NCBI RefSeq assembly: GCF_964355755.1
Contig: NC_092680.1
Coordinates: forward strand, 13,491,001-13,555,000
DNA length: 64,000 bases
Direction of reading: 5' to 3'
Source of the DNA: Antedon mediterranea
Lineage: Eukaryota; Echinodermata; Crinoidea; Comatulida; Antedonidae
The position numbers were made by a program, and so were the translations under genes. This document shows positions 48,397-62,201 of the stretch, one piece after another (the first letter of the stretch is position 1; the number at the start of each line of letters is the position of its first letter). The notes under the pieces were generated by a model that made no database searches, was not told where the DNA came from, and saw only the letters and a program-made list of their open reading frames with translations.

Positions 48397-49538
48397 CTAG
48401 ATTTGAACTCGTCACTACGGACGAGTTAGGTTATCCGCAGCGCAAAGGCCACGCGCACGTCATACGTTAAAATATTGCGCGCAGAAAAACGATTAAGTAA
48501 TTGAAACAATTTCAGCGCGCTCTTTATTTTTCGTCACGTCTGAGTATATACGGTATACACTATATACTGTATACGTACTACATACAGTGCAGAATAGGTG
48601 AAAATAAGTGAACAAAGTTATTGACGCTTTTGAACATGATGACGTCATCACAATTTTGAAAATGGTGAATCGTGCGAAAGATAATTAATAGACCTAGACA
48701 ACATAAAAAAAATGGGGGGAAATGGAATACATATAAGTGGAGATGCGCTATATTAATAGTGACGAGCTACGAGGAAAGAGACAAAAATCCTATATTTTAT
48801 ATTCGAATGGCCATACGATGACGTCACAATGTCTGGTTAGCCATATTGATGCATGATTTGATATCTGCAACTCATCTACTACCAGAATATGTAATTATAA
48901 AAAAGTTCACCACGTAGTTTAGAATTTATGACTGTTTAAAAAAGGCATAATTTTGACTAATTTTTGAACTTTTTCATCAAAAATGCGCGTAAATTGTTTA
49001 ATTATACGTGCTCGTATGACGTGATTTTGAGTCGAAATTGTTTGAAAGTCGGTAAATTTTCTAAAAAAGACAGGAAAAACAAAAATCAAGCAAAAAAATG
49101 ATGTTTTTGCGCTACATGCGCACGTGCGCGTAAAAAAATTGCGCACGCGTGGGAATTTTCGAAATGCTTAAAATGACATGAAACGCGTAGAAAGTTGATT
49201 AGATATTGATTTTTCGCAATTTGAAATTTTAAACGCGCGTGCGCGCGTAACTTTTTGTGAAACATGCCATTTTTAATCCATAGGAAGTTTGCGCATTATA
49301 TGACTTAAATGTTCACCAAGTTTCAATACAAAACGACTTTTAGTTTTTATTCTATGATCAATCATTGAAATTCACAAAATCGCGCGTAACTTACGCTGCG
49401 CAACTCCAAAATCGTCCAAAAGCTTGGCTGCACATCTACAGCTATAGGTCAATCTTATGACAAAGTTATACAATCTTATGTTGGCCAGAATTAGAGATAT
49501 GCGACCAACAAAATTCGTGGAAAGAAAGAAGAACATAG

Positions 49539-49570
<32 letters not shown>

Positions 49571-49614
49571 TCCTGACAATAACAAGGGGTTATCCGCCAA
49601 GTGCGGATAACCAA
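48397..49614 (+). repeat. Family A unit, complete
   Basis: 1,218 bp, between the twins 47176 and 49615. Its right half has a private segment (CCAAAATCGTCCAAAAGCTTGG) in place of the usual GAAATTTGAAAAAAAAAG. A long A-run precedes the tail. Confidence 0.95.
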
Positions 49615-50835
49615 CTAGATTTGAACTCGTCACTACGGACGAGTTAGGTTATCCGCAGTCCTAAAGCCACGTGCACGTCATACGTTGGAATATTGCGCGC
49701 AGAAAAACGATTATGCCATTGAAAAAATGTGAGTGCGCTCTCTATTTTGCGTCACGTCAACGTGTATACGGTATACACTATATACCGTATACGTACTACA
49801 TACAGTTCAGAACAGGTGAAAATAAGTGACCAAAGTTATTGACGCTTTTGCACATGATGACGTCATAACAATTTTTAAAATGGTGAATCATGCGAAAGAT
49901 AATTGATTGACATAGACAATATAAAGAAATGGAGGGCAATGGAATACGGATAAGTGGAGATGCGCTCTATTAAATGTGATGAGCTATACGAAAGAGAAAA
50001 AAATCCTATATTTTATATTCGAGTGGCCATACGATAACGTCACAATGTCCTGATAGCCATATTGATACATGATTCGATATCTACAACTCATCTACTACCA
50101 GAATATGTAATTATAAAAAAGTTTACCACGTAGTTTAGAATCTATGACTGTTTAAAAAAAGGCATAATTTTGACAAATTTTTGGACTTTTTCATCAAAAT
50201 TGCGCGCAAATTGTTTAATTCTACGTGCTCGTATGACGAGATTTTAAGGCAAAATTGATTGAAAATTTGTAAATATATTATAAAAGGCAGAAAAAACGAA
50301 AATCAAGCAAAAAAAAGATGTTTTTGCGCTACGTGCGCACGGGCGCGTAAAAAAAGTGCGCACGCGTGGGAATTTTTGAAATGCTCAAAATGACATGAAA
50401 CGCGTAGAAAGTTGATTAGAAATGAATTTTGCGCTTTTTGAAATTTTGAACGCGCGTGCGCGCGTAACTTTATGTAAAACATGCCATTTTTAATCCACAG
50501 AAAGTTTGCGCATGATATAACTTAAATTTTCACCAAGTTTCAATAGAAAATGACTTTTTGTTTTTAATCTATGGTCAATTATTGAAATTCATAAAATTGC
50601 GCGTAACTTACGCTGCGCAACTCGAAAATCAAAAAACAAAGTTTCTTGCACATCTACAGATATAGGTCAATCTTATGACAAAGTTATACAATCATTTGTT
50701 AGCCAGAATTAGAGATATGCTTGCAACAAAATTCGTGGAAAGAAAGAAGAATATAGAAAAAAAAAAAAAAGAAAAAAAAAAAAAAAAAAGATCCTGACAA
50801 TAACAAGGGGTTATCCGCCAAGTGCGGATAACCAA
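49615..50835 (+). repeat. Family A unit, twin of 47176
   Basis: 1,221 bp. Differs from 47176 by scattered substitutions, for example site b TAACGTCA and GCGCTTTTTG for GCGCATTTTG. Confidence 0.95.
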
Positions 50836-52057
50836 CTAGATTTGAACTCGTCACTACGGACGAGTTAGGTTATCCGCATCGCAAAACCCACGCGCATGAC
50901 ACCTAAGTTAGAATATTGCGCGCAGAAAAACGATTATGCCATTGAAAAAATGTTAGTGAGCCCTCTATTTTGTGTCGCATCTAAGTGTGTACGGTATACA
51001 CTATATACTGTATACGTACTACATACAGTGCAGAATAGGTGAAAATAAGTGACCAAAGTTATTGACGCATTTGAACATGATGACGTCATCACAACTTTAA
51101 AAATGGTGAATCATGCGAAAGATAATTGATTGATCTAGACAATATAAAAAAATTGAGTGAAATGGAATAAAGATAAGTAGAGATGCGCTCTATTAAATTG
51201 ACGAGCTATGACGAAAGAGAAAAAAATCCTATATTTTATATTCGGGTGGCCATACGATGACGTCACAATGTCCGGTTAGCCATATCAATGCATGATTCGA
51301 GAAAAACAACTCATCTACTTCCAGAATATGTAATTTTAAAAAAGTTCACCACGTAGTTTAGAATTTATGACTATTTAAAAAAAGGTCTAATTTTGACGAT
51401 TTTTTGAAGTTTTTCATCAAAAACACGCGCAAATTATCCAATTCTACGTGCTCGTGTGACGTGATTTTAAGTCGAAATTGATTGAAAATTTATAAATTTA
51501 CTAGAAAAGGCTGAAAAAACAAAAATCAAGCAAAAAAAAGATTTTTTTGCGCTACGTGCGCATGCGCGCGTAAAAAATTTGCGCACGCGTGGGAATTTTT
51601 GAAATGCTCAAAATGACATGAAACGCATAGAAAATTGATTAGAAATTGATTTTTCGCATTTTAAAATTTTAAAGGCGCGTGCGCGCGTAACTTTATGTAA
51701 AACATGCCATTTTTAATCCATAGAAAGTTTGCGCATGATATGACTTAAATTTTTACTAAGTTTCAATACAAAATGACATTTGGTTTTTAATCTATGATCA
51801 ATCATTGAAATTCATAAAATCGCACTTAACTTACGCTGCGCGACTCTAAAGTCAAAAAACGAAACGTCCTGCACATCTACCGCTACAGGTCAATATTATG
51901 ACAAAGTTACACAATCTTATGTTGGCCAGAATTAGAGATATGCGACCAACAAAATTCGTGGAAAGAAAGAAGAAAATAGAAAAAAAAAGAGAAAAAAAAT
52001 AAAAAAAAAAAGATCCTGACAATAACAAGAGGTTATCCGCCAAGTGCGGATAACCAA
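50836..52057 (+). repeat. Family A unit, complete
   Basis: 1,222 bp. The left part follows units 23838 and 44718 (ACCCACGCGCATGACACC). The right half follows units 38711 and 43573 (GCACATCTACCGCTACAGG), so it looks recombinant. Confidence 0.94.
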
Positions 52058-53635
52058 CTAGATTTGAACTCGTCACTTTGACGAGTTCGGGTTATCCGCG
52101 CAAACGCAACATGCACATACGTTTAAAATATATGAACGCCGATAATTATTATGCCATCCTATGACATGAATTAAATATGTTTACAGTGCTGAATTGTACC
52201 TATTTTGTAGCATACATCATATTACAGTGTTTACAGAATACACTGTATATGTTATATACAGTGAAGCATAGACGGAATTACGAGACCCATCTTTTAAATC
52301 TAATTATTAACACGATGACATCATCAAATTGACATATAAAAATAACAATTTTAGAAGATAATTATCTAATTAATTACATTAATACAAATTTGAAGAATTT
52401 TGGGCACGTAAAAGTGAGATGCGCTCTCGTTTAAACGCAATGAACTTTTACGCAAGAGGTGAAAATACGACTTTTTTTATTCAATTGGCCATATGATGAC
52501 GTCACAACATCTGATTGGCAAAATGTTCACATGATTTCGTATCTACAATCCAATAGCTTCCAGAAAACGTTTTAATCATGATTATCACTTTTTATTCAGA
52601 CGAGCTATAACAGAGTAAAATTTACTGTAAAGATGAAAATAAGTGACCCACGTTATTTACATTTTTAGACATGATGCCGTCATAACAATTAACATATTTT
52701 TATCTCATGCGAAAGATAATTGATTGACGTAGACAATAATAAAATCTCGGGGGAAATGGAATTCGTATGAGCGAGATGCGCTTTGTTGAATGTGATGAGC
52801 AATAACGAAATAGACAAAAATCCTATATTTTATATTCGAGTGGCCATATGATGATGTCACAATGTCCGGTTAGCCATATTCATGCATGATTTGATATCTA
52901 CAACTCATCTACTTCCAGAATCTGAAATTTTAAAAATGTTCACCACGGAGTTTAGAATCTATGACAGTTTAAAAAAAGGCATAATTTTGACAAATTTTTG
53001 AACTTTTTCATCAAAAATGCGCGCAAATTGTTTAATTCTACGTGCTCGTATGACGTGATTTTAGGTCGAAATTGATTTAAAATTGATAAATTTACTAGAA
53101 AAGGCTGAAAAACAAAAATCAAGCAAAAAAAAGATGTTTTTGCGCTATGTGCGCACGCGCGCGTGAAAAAATTGCGCACGCGTGGGAATTTTTGAAATGC
53201 TCAAAATGACATGAAACGCGTAGAAAGTTGATTAGAAATTGATTTTTCGCATTTTGAAATTTCAAACGCACGTGCGCGCGTAACTTTTTGTTAAACATGC
53301 CATTTTTAATCCATAGAAAGTTTGCGCATGATATTACTTAAATTTTCACAAAGTTTCAATACAAAATGACTTTTGGTTTTTAATCTATGATCAATCATTG
53401 AAATTCATAAAATCGCGCGTAACTTACGCTGCGCAACTCTAAATTCATTAAAAAAAGTTTCTTGCACATCTACAGCTACAGGGCAATCTTTTGACAAAGT
53501 TAAACAATTTTATGTTAACCAGAATTAGAGATATGCCACCAACAAAATTCGGGGAAAGAAAGAAGAATAACATAGAAAAAAAAAAAAAAGATCCTGACAA
53601 TAACAAGGGGTTATCCGCCAAGTGCGGATAACCAA
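52058..53635 (+). repeat. Chimeric family C unit, copy 2
   Basis: 1,578 bp, near-identical to 25221-26799 with about one net base of length difference. Both carry CATGATGCCGTCATAAC, a degenerate site a. Confidence 0.94.
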
Positions 53636-54840
53636 CTAGATTTGAACTCGTCACTTCGGACGAGTTAGGTTATCCGCAGCGCAAAGGCCACGTGCACGTC
53701 ATACGTTAGAATATTGCGCGCACAAAAACGATTATGCCATTGAAATAATGTTAGCGCGCTCTCTATTTTGCGTCACGTCAAAGTATATACGGTATACACT
53801 ATATTCTGTATACGTACTACATACAGTGCAGAATAGATGAAAATAAGGGACCCAAGTTATTGACGCTTTTGGACATGATGACGTCATCACAATTTAAAAA
53901 ATGGTAGATTATGCGAAAGATAATTGATTGGCCTAGACAATATAACAAAATGGGGGGAAATGGAATACGGATAAGCGGAGATGCGCTCTATTAAATGTGA
54001 TGAGCTATGCGAAAGAGACAAAAATCCTATATTTTATATTCGAGTGGCCATACGATGACGTCACAATATCCGGTTAGCCATATCGATGCATGATTTGATA
54101 TTTACAACTCATCTACTTCCAGAATCTGAAATTTTAAATATTTTCACCTCGGAGTTTAGAATCTATGACTTTTAAAAAAAAGGCATAATTTTCACAAATT
54201 TTTGAACTTTTTCATCAAAAACGCGCGCAAATTGTTCAATTCTACATGCTCGTATGACGTGATTTTAAGTCGAAATTGTTTGAAAGTTGGTAAAATTACT
54301 AGAGAAGGCTGAAAAAACAAAAATCAAGCAAAAAAAACATGTTTTTGCGTTACGTGCGCACGCGCGCGTAAAAATATTGCGCACGCGTGGGAATTTTTGA
54401 AATGCTCAAAATGACATGAAACGCGTAGAAAGTTGATTAGAAATGAATTTTGCGCATTTTGAAATTTTGAACGCGCGTGCGCGCGTAACTTTATGTAAAA
54501 CATGCCATTTTTAATCCACAGAAAGTTTGCGCATGATATAACTTAAATTTTCACCAAGTTTCATTAGAAAATGACTTTTGGTTTTTAATCTATGATCAAT
54601 CATTGAAATTCATAAAATTGCGCGTAACTTACGCTGCGCAACTCAAAAATCAAAAAACAAAGTTTCTTGCACATCTACAGATATAGGTCAATCTTATGAC
54701 AAAGTTATACAATCTTATGTTTGCCAGAATTAGAGATACGCTCCCAACAAAATTCGTGGAAAGAAAGAAGAATAAAGAAAAAAAAAAAAAAAAAGATCCT
54801 GACAATAACAAGAGGTTATCCGCCAAGTGCGGATAACCAA
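53636..54840 (+). repeat. Family A unit, complete
   Basis: 1,205 bp. The last of five units (48397-54840, 6,444 bp) that separate the two copies of the six-unit block. Confidence 0.94.
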
Positions 54841-56102
54841 CTAGATTTGAACTCGTCACTTCGGACGAGTTAGGTTATCCGCAGCGCAAAGGCCACGTGC
54901 ACGTCATACGTTAGAATATTGCGCGCAGAAAAACGATTATGCCATTGAAAAAATGTTAGTGCGCTCTCTATTTTGTGTCACGTCAAAGTATATACGGTAT
55001 ACACTATATTCTGTATACGTACAACATACAGTGCAGAATAGGTGAAAATAAGGGACCCAAGTTATTGACGCTTTTGGACATGATGACGTCATCACAATTT
55101 AAAAAATTGTAGATTATGCGAAAGATAATTGATTGGCCTAGACAATATAACAAAATGGGAGAAATGGAATACGGATAAGTGGAGATGCGCTCTATTAAAT
55201 GTGATGAGCTATGAGAAAGAGACAAAAATCCTATATTTTATATTCGAGTGGCCATACGTTGACGTCACAATGTCCGGTTAGCCATATCGATGCATGATAT
55301 GATATCTACAACTCATCTACTTCCAGAATCTGAAATTTTCAAAATTTTCACCACGGACTTTAGAATCTATGACTTTTTAAAAAAAGGCATAATTTTCACG
55401 AATTTTTTAACTTTTTCATCAAAAACGCGCGCAAATTGTTCAATTCTACGTGCTCGTATGACGTGATTTTAAGTCGAAATTGATTGAAAACTGGTAAATT
55501 TACTAGAAAAGGCTGGAAAAACAAAAATCAAGGAAAAAATAGATGTTTTTGCGCTACGTGCGCACGCGCGCGTAAGAAAAGTGCGCACGCGTGGGAATTT
55601 TTGAAATGCTCAAAATGACATGAAACGCGTAGAAAGTTGATTAGAAATTGATTTTTCGCATTTTGAAATTTTAAACGCGCGTGCGCGCGTAATTTTCTGT
55701 AAAACATGCCATTTTCTCTCCATAGAAAGTTAGCGCATGATATAAATTAAACTTTTGCCAAGTTCCAAATTAAATGGTTTAATGGTTTTCGATCTAAATT
55801 AAATACGCAAAATTCATAAAATCGCGCGTAACTTACGCTGCGCAACTCGGACGGTACCGAAAACCTTATTACGACATATTCAGATAGAGATCAATCTTCT
55901 GATAAAGTTACAAAATGTTATGTTGAGAAGATTTAGAGATACACGCGCAACAAAATTCTGGGAAAGAAAGAAGAATAAGAAAGAAAAAAAAAAAAAAAAA
56001 AAAAAAAGATCCTGACAATAACAAGGGGTTATCCGCCAAGTGCGGATAACCAAAAAGATCCTGACAATAACAAGGGGTTATCCGCCAAGTGCGGATAACC
56101 AA
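54841..56102 (+). repeat. Block 2 unit 1: family A, doubled tail
   Basis: Copy of 41089-42350. Tail cassettes at 56007-56053 and 56056-56102. Confidence 0.95.
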
Positions 56103-57324
56103 CTAGATTTGAACTCGTCACTACGGACGAGTTAGGTTATCCGCAGCGCAAAAGTCACGCGCATGACACATAAGTTAGAATATTGCGCGCAGAAAAACGA
56201 TTATGCCATTGAAAAAAATGTTAGTGAGCCCTCTATTTTGCGTCACGTCTGAGTATATACGGTATACACTATATACTGTATACGTACTACATACAGTGCT
56301 GAATAGGTGAAAATAAGTGACCAAAGTTATTGACGCTTTTGGACATGATGACGTCATAACAATTTTAAAAATGGTGTATCATTCGTAAGATAATTGATTG
56401 ACCTAGGCAATATATAAAAATGGGGGAAAATGGAATACGGATAAGTGGAGATGTGCTCTATTAAATGTGATGAGCTATGACGAAAGAGACAAAAATCCTA
56501 TATTTGATATTCGTGTGGCCATACGACGACGTCACAATGTCCGGTTAGCCAAATCAATGCATGATTCTATATTTACAACTCATCTACATTCAAAATATGT
56601 AATTTTAAAAAAGTTCACCACGTAGTTTAGAATCTATGACTGTTTAAAAAAAGGCATAATTTTGACAAATTTTTGAACTTTTTCATCAAAAATGCGCGTA
56701 AATTGTTTAATTCTACGTGTTCGTATGACGTGATTTTAAGTCGAAATTGTTTGAAAGTTGGTAAATTTACTAAAAAAGACAGGAAAAACAAAAATCAAGC
56801 AAAAAAATGATGTTTTTGCGCTACGTGCGCACGCGCGCGTAAAAAAATTGCGCACAAGTGGGAATTTTTGAAATGCTCAAAATGACATGAAATGCGTAGA
56901 AAGTTGATTAGAAGTTGATTTTTCGCATTTTGAAATTTTAAACGCGCGTGCGCGCGTAACTTTTTGTGAAACATGCCATTTTTAATCCAAAGAAAGTTTG
57001 CGCATTATATGACTTAAATTTTCACCAAATTTCAATTAAAAACGACTTTTAGTTTTTATTCTATGATCAATCATTGAAATTCACAAAATCGCGCGTAACT
57101 TACGCTGCGCAACTCGAAATTTGAAAAAAAAAGTTTCTTGCACATCTACAGCTACAGGGCAATATTTTGACAAAGTTATATAATCATTTGTTAGCCAGAA
57201 TTAGAGATATGCTTGCAACAAAATTCGGGGAAAGAAAGAAGAAAATAGAAAAAAAAAGAGAAAAATAAAAAAAAAAAAGATCCTGACAATAACAAGGGGT
57301 TATCCGCCAAGTGCGGATAACCAA
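56103..57324 (+). repeat. Block 2 unit 2: family A, complete
   Basis: Copy of 42351-43572, including the private GCGCACAAGTGGG and CGACGTCA variants. Confidence 0.95.
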
Positions 57325-58469
57325 CTAGATTTGAACTCGTCACTACGGACGAGTTAGGTTATCCGCAGCGCAAAAGCCACGCGCACGTCATACGTTAGAA
57401 TATTGCGCGCAGAAAAACGATTATGCCAATGAAAAAATGTTAGTGCGCTCTCTATTTTGCGTCACGTCAAAGTATATACGGTATACACTATATTCTGTAT
57501 ACGTACTACATACAGTGCAGAATAGGTGAAAATAAGGGACCCAAGTTATTGACGCTTTTGGACATGATGACGTCATCACAATTTTTAAAATGGTGAATCA
57601 TTCGAAAGATAATTGATTGGCCTAGACAATATAACAAAATAGGGGGAAATGGAATACGGATAAGTGGAGATGCGCTCTATTAAATGTGATGAGCTATGCG
57701 AAAGAGACAAAAATCCTATATTTTATATTCGAGTGGCCATATGATGACGTCACAATGTCCGGTTAGCCATATCGATGCATGATTTGATATTTACAACTCA
57801 TCTACTTTTAGAATCTGAAATTTTAAATATTTTCACCACGGAGTTTAGAATCTATGACTTTTTAAAAAAAGGCATAATTTTCACGAATTTTTTAACTTTT
57901 TCATCAAAAACGCGCGCAAATTGTTCAATTCTACGTGCTCGTATGACGTGATTTTAAGTCGAAATTGTTTGAAAGTTGGTAAATTTACTAGAAAAGACTG
58001 AAAAAACAAAAATCAAGCAAAAAAAAGATGTTTTTGCGCTACGTGCGCACGCGCGCGTAAAAAATATGCGCACGCGTGGGAATTTTTGAAATGCTCAAAA
58101 TGACCTGAAACGCGTAGAAAGTTGATTAGAAATGGATTTTTCGCAATTTGAAATTTTAAACGCGCGTGCGCGCGTAACTTTCTTTAAAACATGCCATTTT
58201 CTCTCCATAGAAAGTTAGCGCATGATATGACTTAAATTTTTACCAAGTTTCAATACAAAATTACTTTTAGTTTTTATTCTATAATCAATCATTGAAATTC
58301 ATAAAATCGCACGTAACTTACGCTGCGCGACTCTAAAGTCAAAAAACGAAACGTCCTGCACATCTACCGCTACAGGTCAATATTATGACAAAGTTACACA
58401 ATCTTATGTTGGCCAGAATTAGAGATATGCGTGCAACAAAATTCGTGGAAAGAAAGAAGAAAATAGAAA
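57325..58469 (+). repeat. Block 2 unit 3: family A, tailless type 2
   Basis: Copy of 43573-44717, with the same tail loss. Confidence 0.95.
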
Positions 58470-59767
58470 CTAGATTTGAACTCGTCACTACGGACGAGTT
58501 AGGTTATCCGCCTCGCAAAACCCACGCGCATGACACCTAAGTTAGAATATTGCGCGCAGAAAAACGATTATGCCATTGAAAAAATGTTAGTGAGCCCTCT
58601 ATTTTGTGTCGCGTCTAAGTGTGTACGGTATACACTATATACTGTATACGTACTACATACAGTGCAGAATAGGTGAAAATAAGTGACCAAAGTTATTGAC
58701 GCATTTGAACATGATGACGTCATCACAATTTTAAAAATGGTGAATCATGCGAAAGATAATTGATTGATCTAGACAATATAAAAAAATTGAGTAAAATGGA
58801 ATACGGATAAGTGGAGATGCGCTCTATTAAATTTGACGAGCTATGACGAAAGAGAAAAAAATCCTATATTTTATATTCGGGTGGCCATACGATAACGTAA
58901 CAATGTCCGGTTAGCCATATCAATGCATGATTCAAGAAAAACAACTCATCTACTTCCAGAATATGTAATTTTAAAAAAGTTCACCACGTAGTTTAGAAGT
59001 TATGACTGTTTAAAAAAAGGTCTAATTTTGACGATTTTTTGAAGTTTTTCATCAAAAACACGCGCAAATTATCCAATTCTACGTGCTCGTGTGACGTGAT
59101 TATAAGTCGAAATTGATTGAAAATTTATAAATTTTCTAGAAAAGGCTGAAAAAATAAAAATCAAGCAAAAAAAAGATGTTTTTGCGCTACGTGCGCACGC
59201 GCGCGTAAAAAATTAGCGCACGCGTGGGAATTTTTGAAATGCTCAAAATGACATGAAACGCATAGAAAGTTGATTAGAAATTGATTTATCGCATTTTGAA
59301 ATTTTAAACGCGCGTGCGCGCGTAACTTTTTAAAACCATGCCATTTTTAATCCATAGAAAGTTAGCGCATGATATGACTTAAATTTTCACCAAGTTTCAA
59401 TACAAAATGACTTTTGGTTTTTAATCTATGATCAATCATTGAAATTCATAAAATCGCGCGTAACTTACGCTGCGCGACTCGAAAATCAAAAAACAAAGTT
59501 TCTTGCACATCTACAGATATAGGTCAATCTTATGACAAAGTTATACAATCATTTGTTAGCCAGAATTAGAGATATGCTTGCAACAAAATTCGTGGAAAGA
59601 AAGAAGAAAAAAGAAAAAAAAGAAAAAAAATAAAAAAAAAAAGATCCTGACAATAACAAGGGGTTATCCGCCAAGTGCGGATAACCAAAAAAAAGAGAAA
59701 AAAAAAAAGAAAAAAAAAAAAGATCCTGACAATAACAAGGGGTTATCCGCCAAGTGCGGATAACCAA
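58470..59767 (+). repeat. Block 2 unit 4: family A, doubled tail
   Basis: Copy of 44718-46015. Tail cassettes at 59642-59688 and 59721-59767; the length of every A-run matches copy 1. Confidence 0.95.
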
Positions 59768-60927
59768 CTAGATTTGAACTCGTCACTACGGACGAGTTAG
59801 GTTATCCGCATCGCAAAACCCACGCGCATGACACCTAAGTTAGAATATTGCGCGCAGAAAAACGATTATGCCATTGAAAAAATGTTAGTGAGCCCTCTAT
59901 TTTGTGTCGCGTCTAAGTGTGTACGGTATACACTATATACTGTATACGTACTACATACAGTGCAGAATAGGTGAAAATAAGTGACTAAAGTTATTGACGC
60001 TTTTGAACATGATGACGTCATCACACATTTAAAATTGGTAAATCATACGAAAGATAATTGATTGACCTAAACAATATATAAAAATGGGGGGAAATGGAAT
60101 ACGGATAAGTGGAGATGCGCTATATTAAATGTGACGAGCTACGAGGAAAGAGACAAAAATCCTATATTTTATATTCGAGTGGCCATACGATGACGTCACA
60201 ATGTCCGGTTAGCCATATTGATGCATGATTTGATATCTGCAACTCATCTTCTACCAGAATATGTAATTATAAAAAAGTTCACCACGTAGTTTAGAATCTA
60301 TGACTGTTTAAAAAAAGGCATAATTTTCACAAATTTTTGAACTTTTCCATAAAAAATGCGCGCAAATTGTTTAATTCTACATGCTCGTATGACGTGATTT
60401 TAAGTCGAAATTGATTGAAAATTTATAAATTTACTAGAAAAGGCTGAAAAAACAAAAATCAAGCAAAAAAAGGATGTTTTTGCCCTACGTGCGCACGCGC
60501 GCGTAAAAAAAATGCGCACGCGTGGGAATTTTTGAAATGCTCAAAATGACATGAAACGCGTAGAAAGTTGATTAGAAATTGATTTTTCACATTTTGAAAT
60601 TTTAAACGCGCGTGCGCGCGTAACTTTTTGTAAAACATGCTATTTTTAATCCATAGAAAATTTGCGCATGATATGACTTAAATTTTCACCAAGTTTCAAT
60701 ACAAAATGACTTTTAGTTTTTATTCTATGATCAATCATTGAAATTCACAAAATCGCGCGTAACTTACGCTGCGCGACTCGAAATTTGAAAATAAAAGTTT
60801 CTTGCACATCTACAGCTACATATCAATCTTATGAAAAAGTTATACAATCATATGTTGCCCAAAATTAGAGATATGCGACCAACAAAATTCGTGGAAAGAA
60901 AGAAGAAAATAGAAAAAAAAAGAGAAA
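59768..60927 (+). repeat. Block 2 unit 5: family A, tailless
   Basis: Copy of 46016-47175. Confidence 0.95.
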
Positions 60928-62201
60928 CTAGATTTGAACTCGTCACTACGGACGAGTTAGGTTATCCGCAGTCCTAAAGCCACGTGCACGTCATACGTTG
61001 GAATATTGCGCGCAGAAAAACGATTATGCCATTGAAAAAATGTGAGTGCGCTCTCTATTTTGTGTCACGTCAACGTGTATACGGTATACACTATATACCG
61101 TATACGTACTACATACAGTTCAGAATAGGTGAAAATAAGTGACCAAAGTTATTGACGCTTTTGCACATGATGACGTCATAACAATTTTTAAAATGGTGAA
61201 TCATGCGAAAGATAATTGATTGACATAGACAATATAAAGAAATGGAGGGCAATGGAATACGGATAAGTGGAGATGCGCTCTATTAAATGTGATGAGCTAT
61301 ACGAAAGAGAAAAAAATCCTATATTTTATATTCAAGTGGCCATACGATGACGTCACAATGTCCTGATAGCCATATTGATACATGATTCGATATCTACAAC
61401 TCATCTACTACCAGAATATGTAATTATAAAAAAGTTTACCACGTAGTTTAGAATCTATGACTGTTTAAAAAAAGGCATAATTTTGACAAATTTTTGGACT
61501 TTTTCATCAAAATTGCGCGCAAATTGTTTAATTCTACGTGCTCGTATGACGAGATTTTAAGGCAAAATTGATTGAAAATTGGTAAATATATTATAAAAGG
61601 CAGAAAAAACGAAAATCAAGCAAAAAAAAGATGTTTTTGCGCTACGTGCGCACGGGCGCGTAAAAAAAGTGCGCACGCGTGGGAATTTTTGAAATGCTCA
61701 AAATGACATGAAACGCGTAGAAAGTTGATTAGAAATGAATTTTGCGCATTTTGAAATTTTGAACGCGCGTGCGCGCGTAACTTTATGTAAAACATGCCAT
61801 TTTTAATCCACAGAAAGTTTGCGCATGATATAACTTAAATTTTCACCAAGTTTCAATAGAAAATGACTTTTTGTTTTTAATCTATGATCAATTATTGAAA
61901 TTCATAAAATTGCGCGTAACTTACGCTGCGCAACTCAAAAATCAAAAAACAAAGTTTCTTGCACATCTACAGATATAGGTCAATCTTATGACAAAGTTAT
62001 ACAATCATTTGTTAGCCAGAATTAGAGATATGCTTGCAACAAAATTCGTGGAAAGAAAGAAGAATATAGAAAAAAAAAAAAAAGAAAAAAAAAAAAAAAA
62101 AGATCCTGACAATAACAAGGGGTTATCCGCCAAGTGCGGATAACCAAAAAAAAAAGATCCTGACAATAACAAGAGGTTATCCGCCAAGTGCGGATAACCA
62201 A
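60928..62201 (+). repeat. Block 2 unit 6: family A with extra tail cassette
   Basis: Copy of 47176-48396, then an extra A-run and second cassette. Cassettes at 62101-62147 (AAGGGG form) and 62155-62201 (AAGAGG form); the two differ by one base, so this was not a simple slippage duplicate. Confidence 0.95.

Larger units (their letters stand above)
54841..62148 (+). repeat. Six-unit higher-order block, copy 2
   Basis: Counterpart of 41089-48396; the spacing gives an 11-unit, 13,752-bp period. It ends at the terminal CCAA of its sixth unit, after which copy 2 has an extra tail cassette where copy 1 goes straight into CTAG. Confidence 0.93.
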
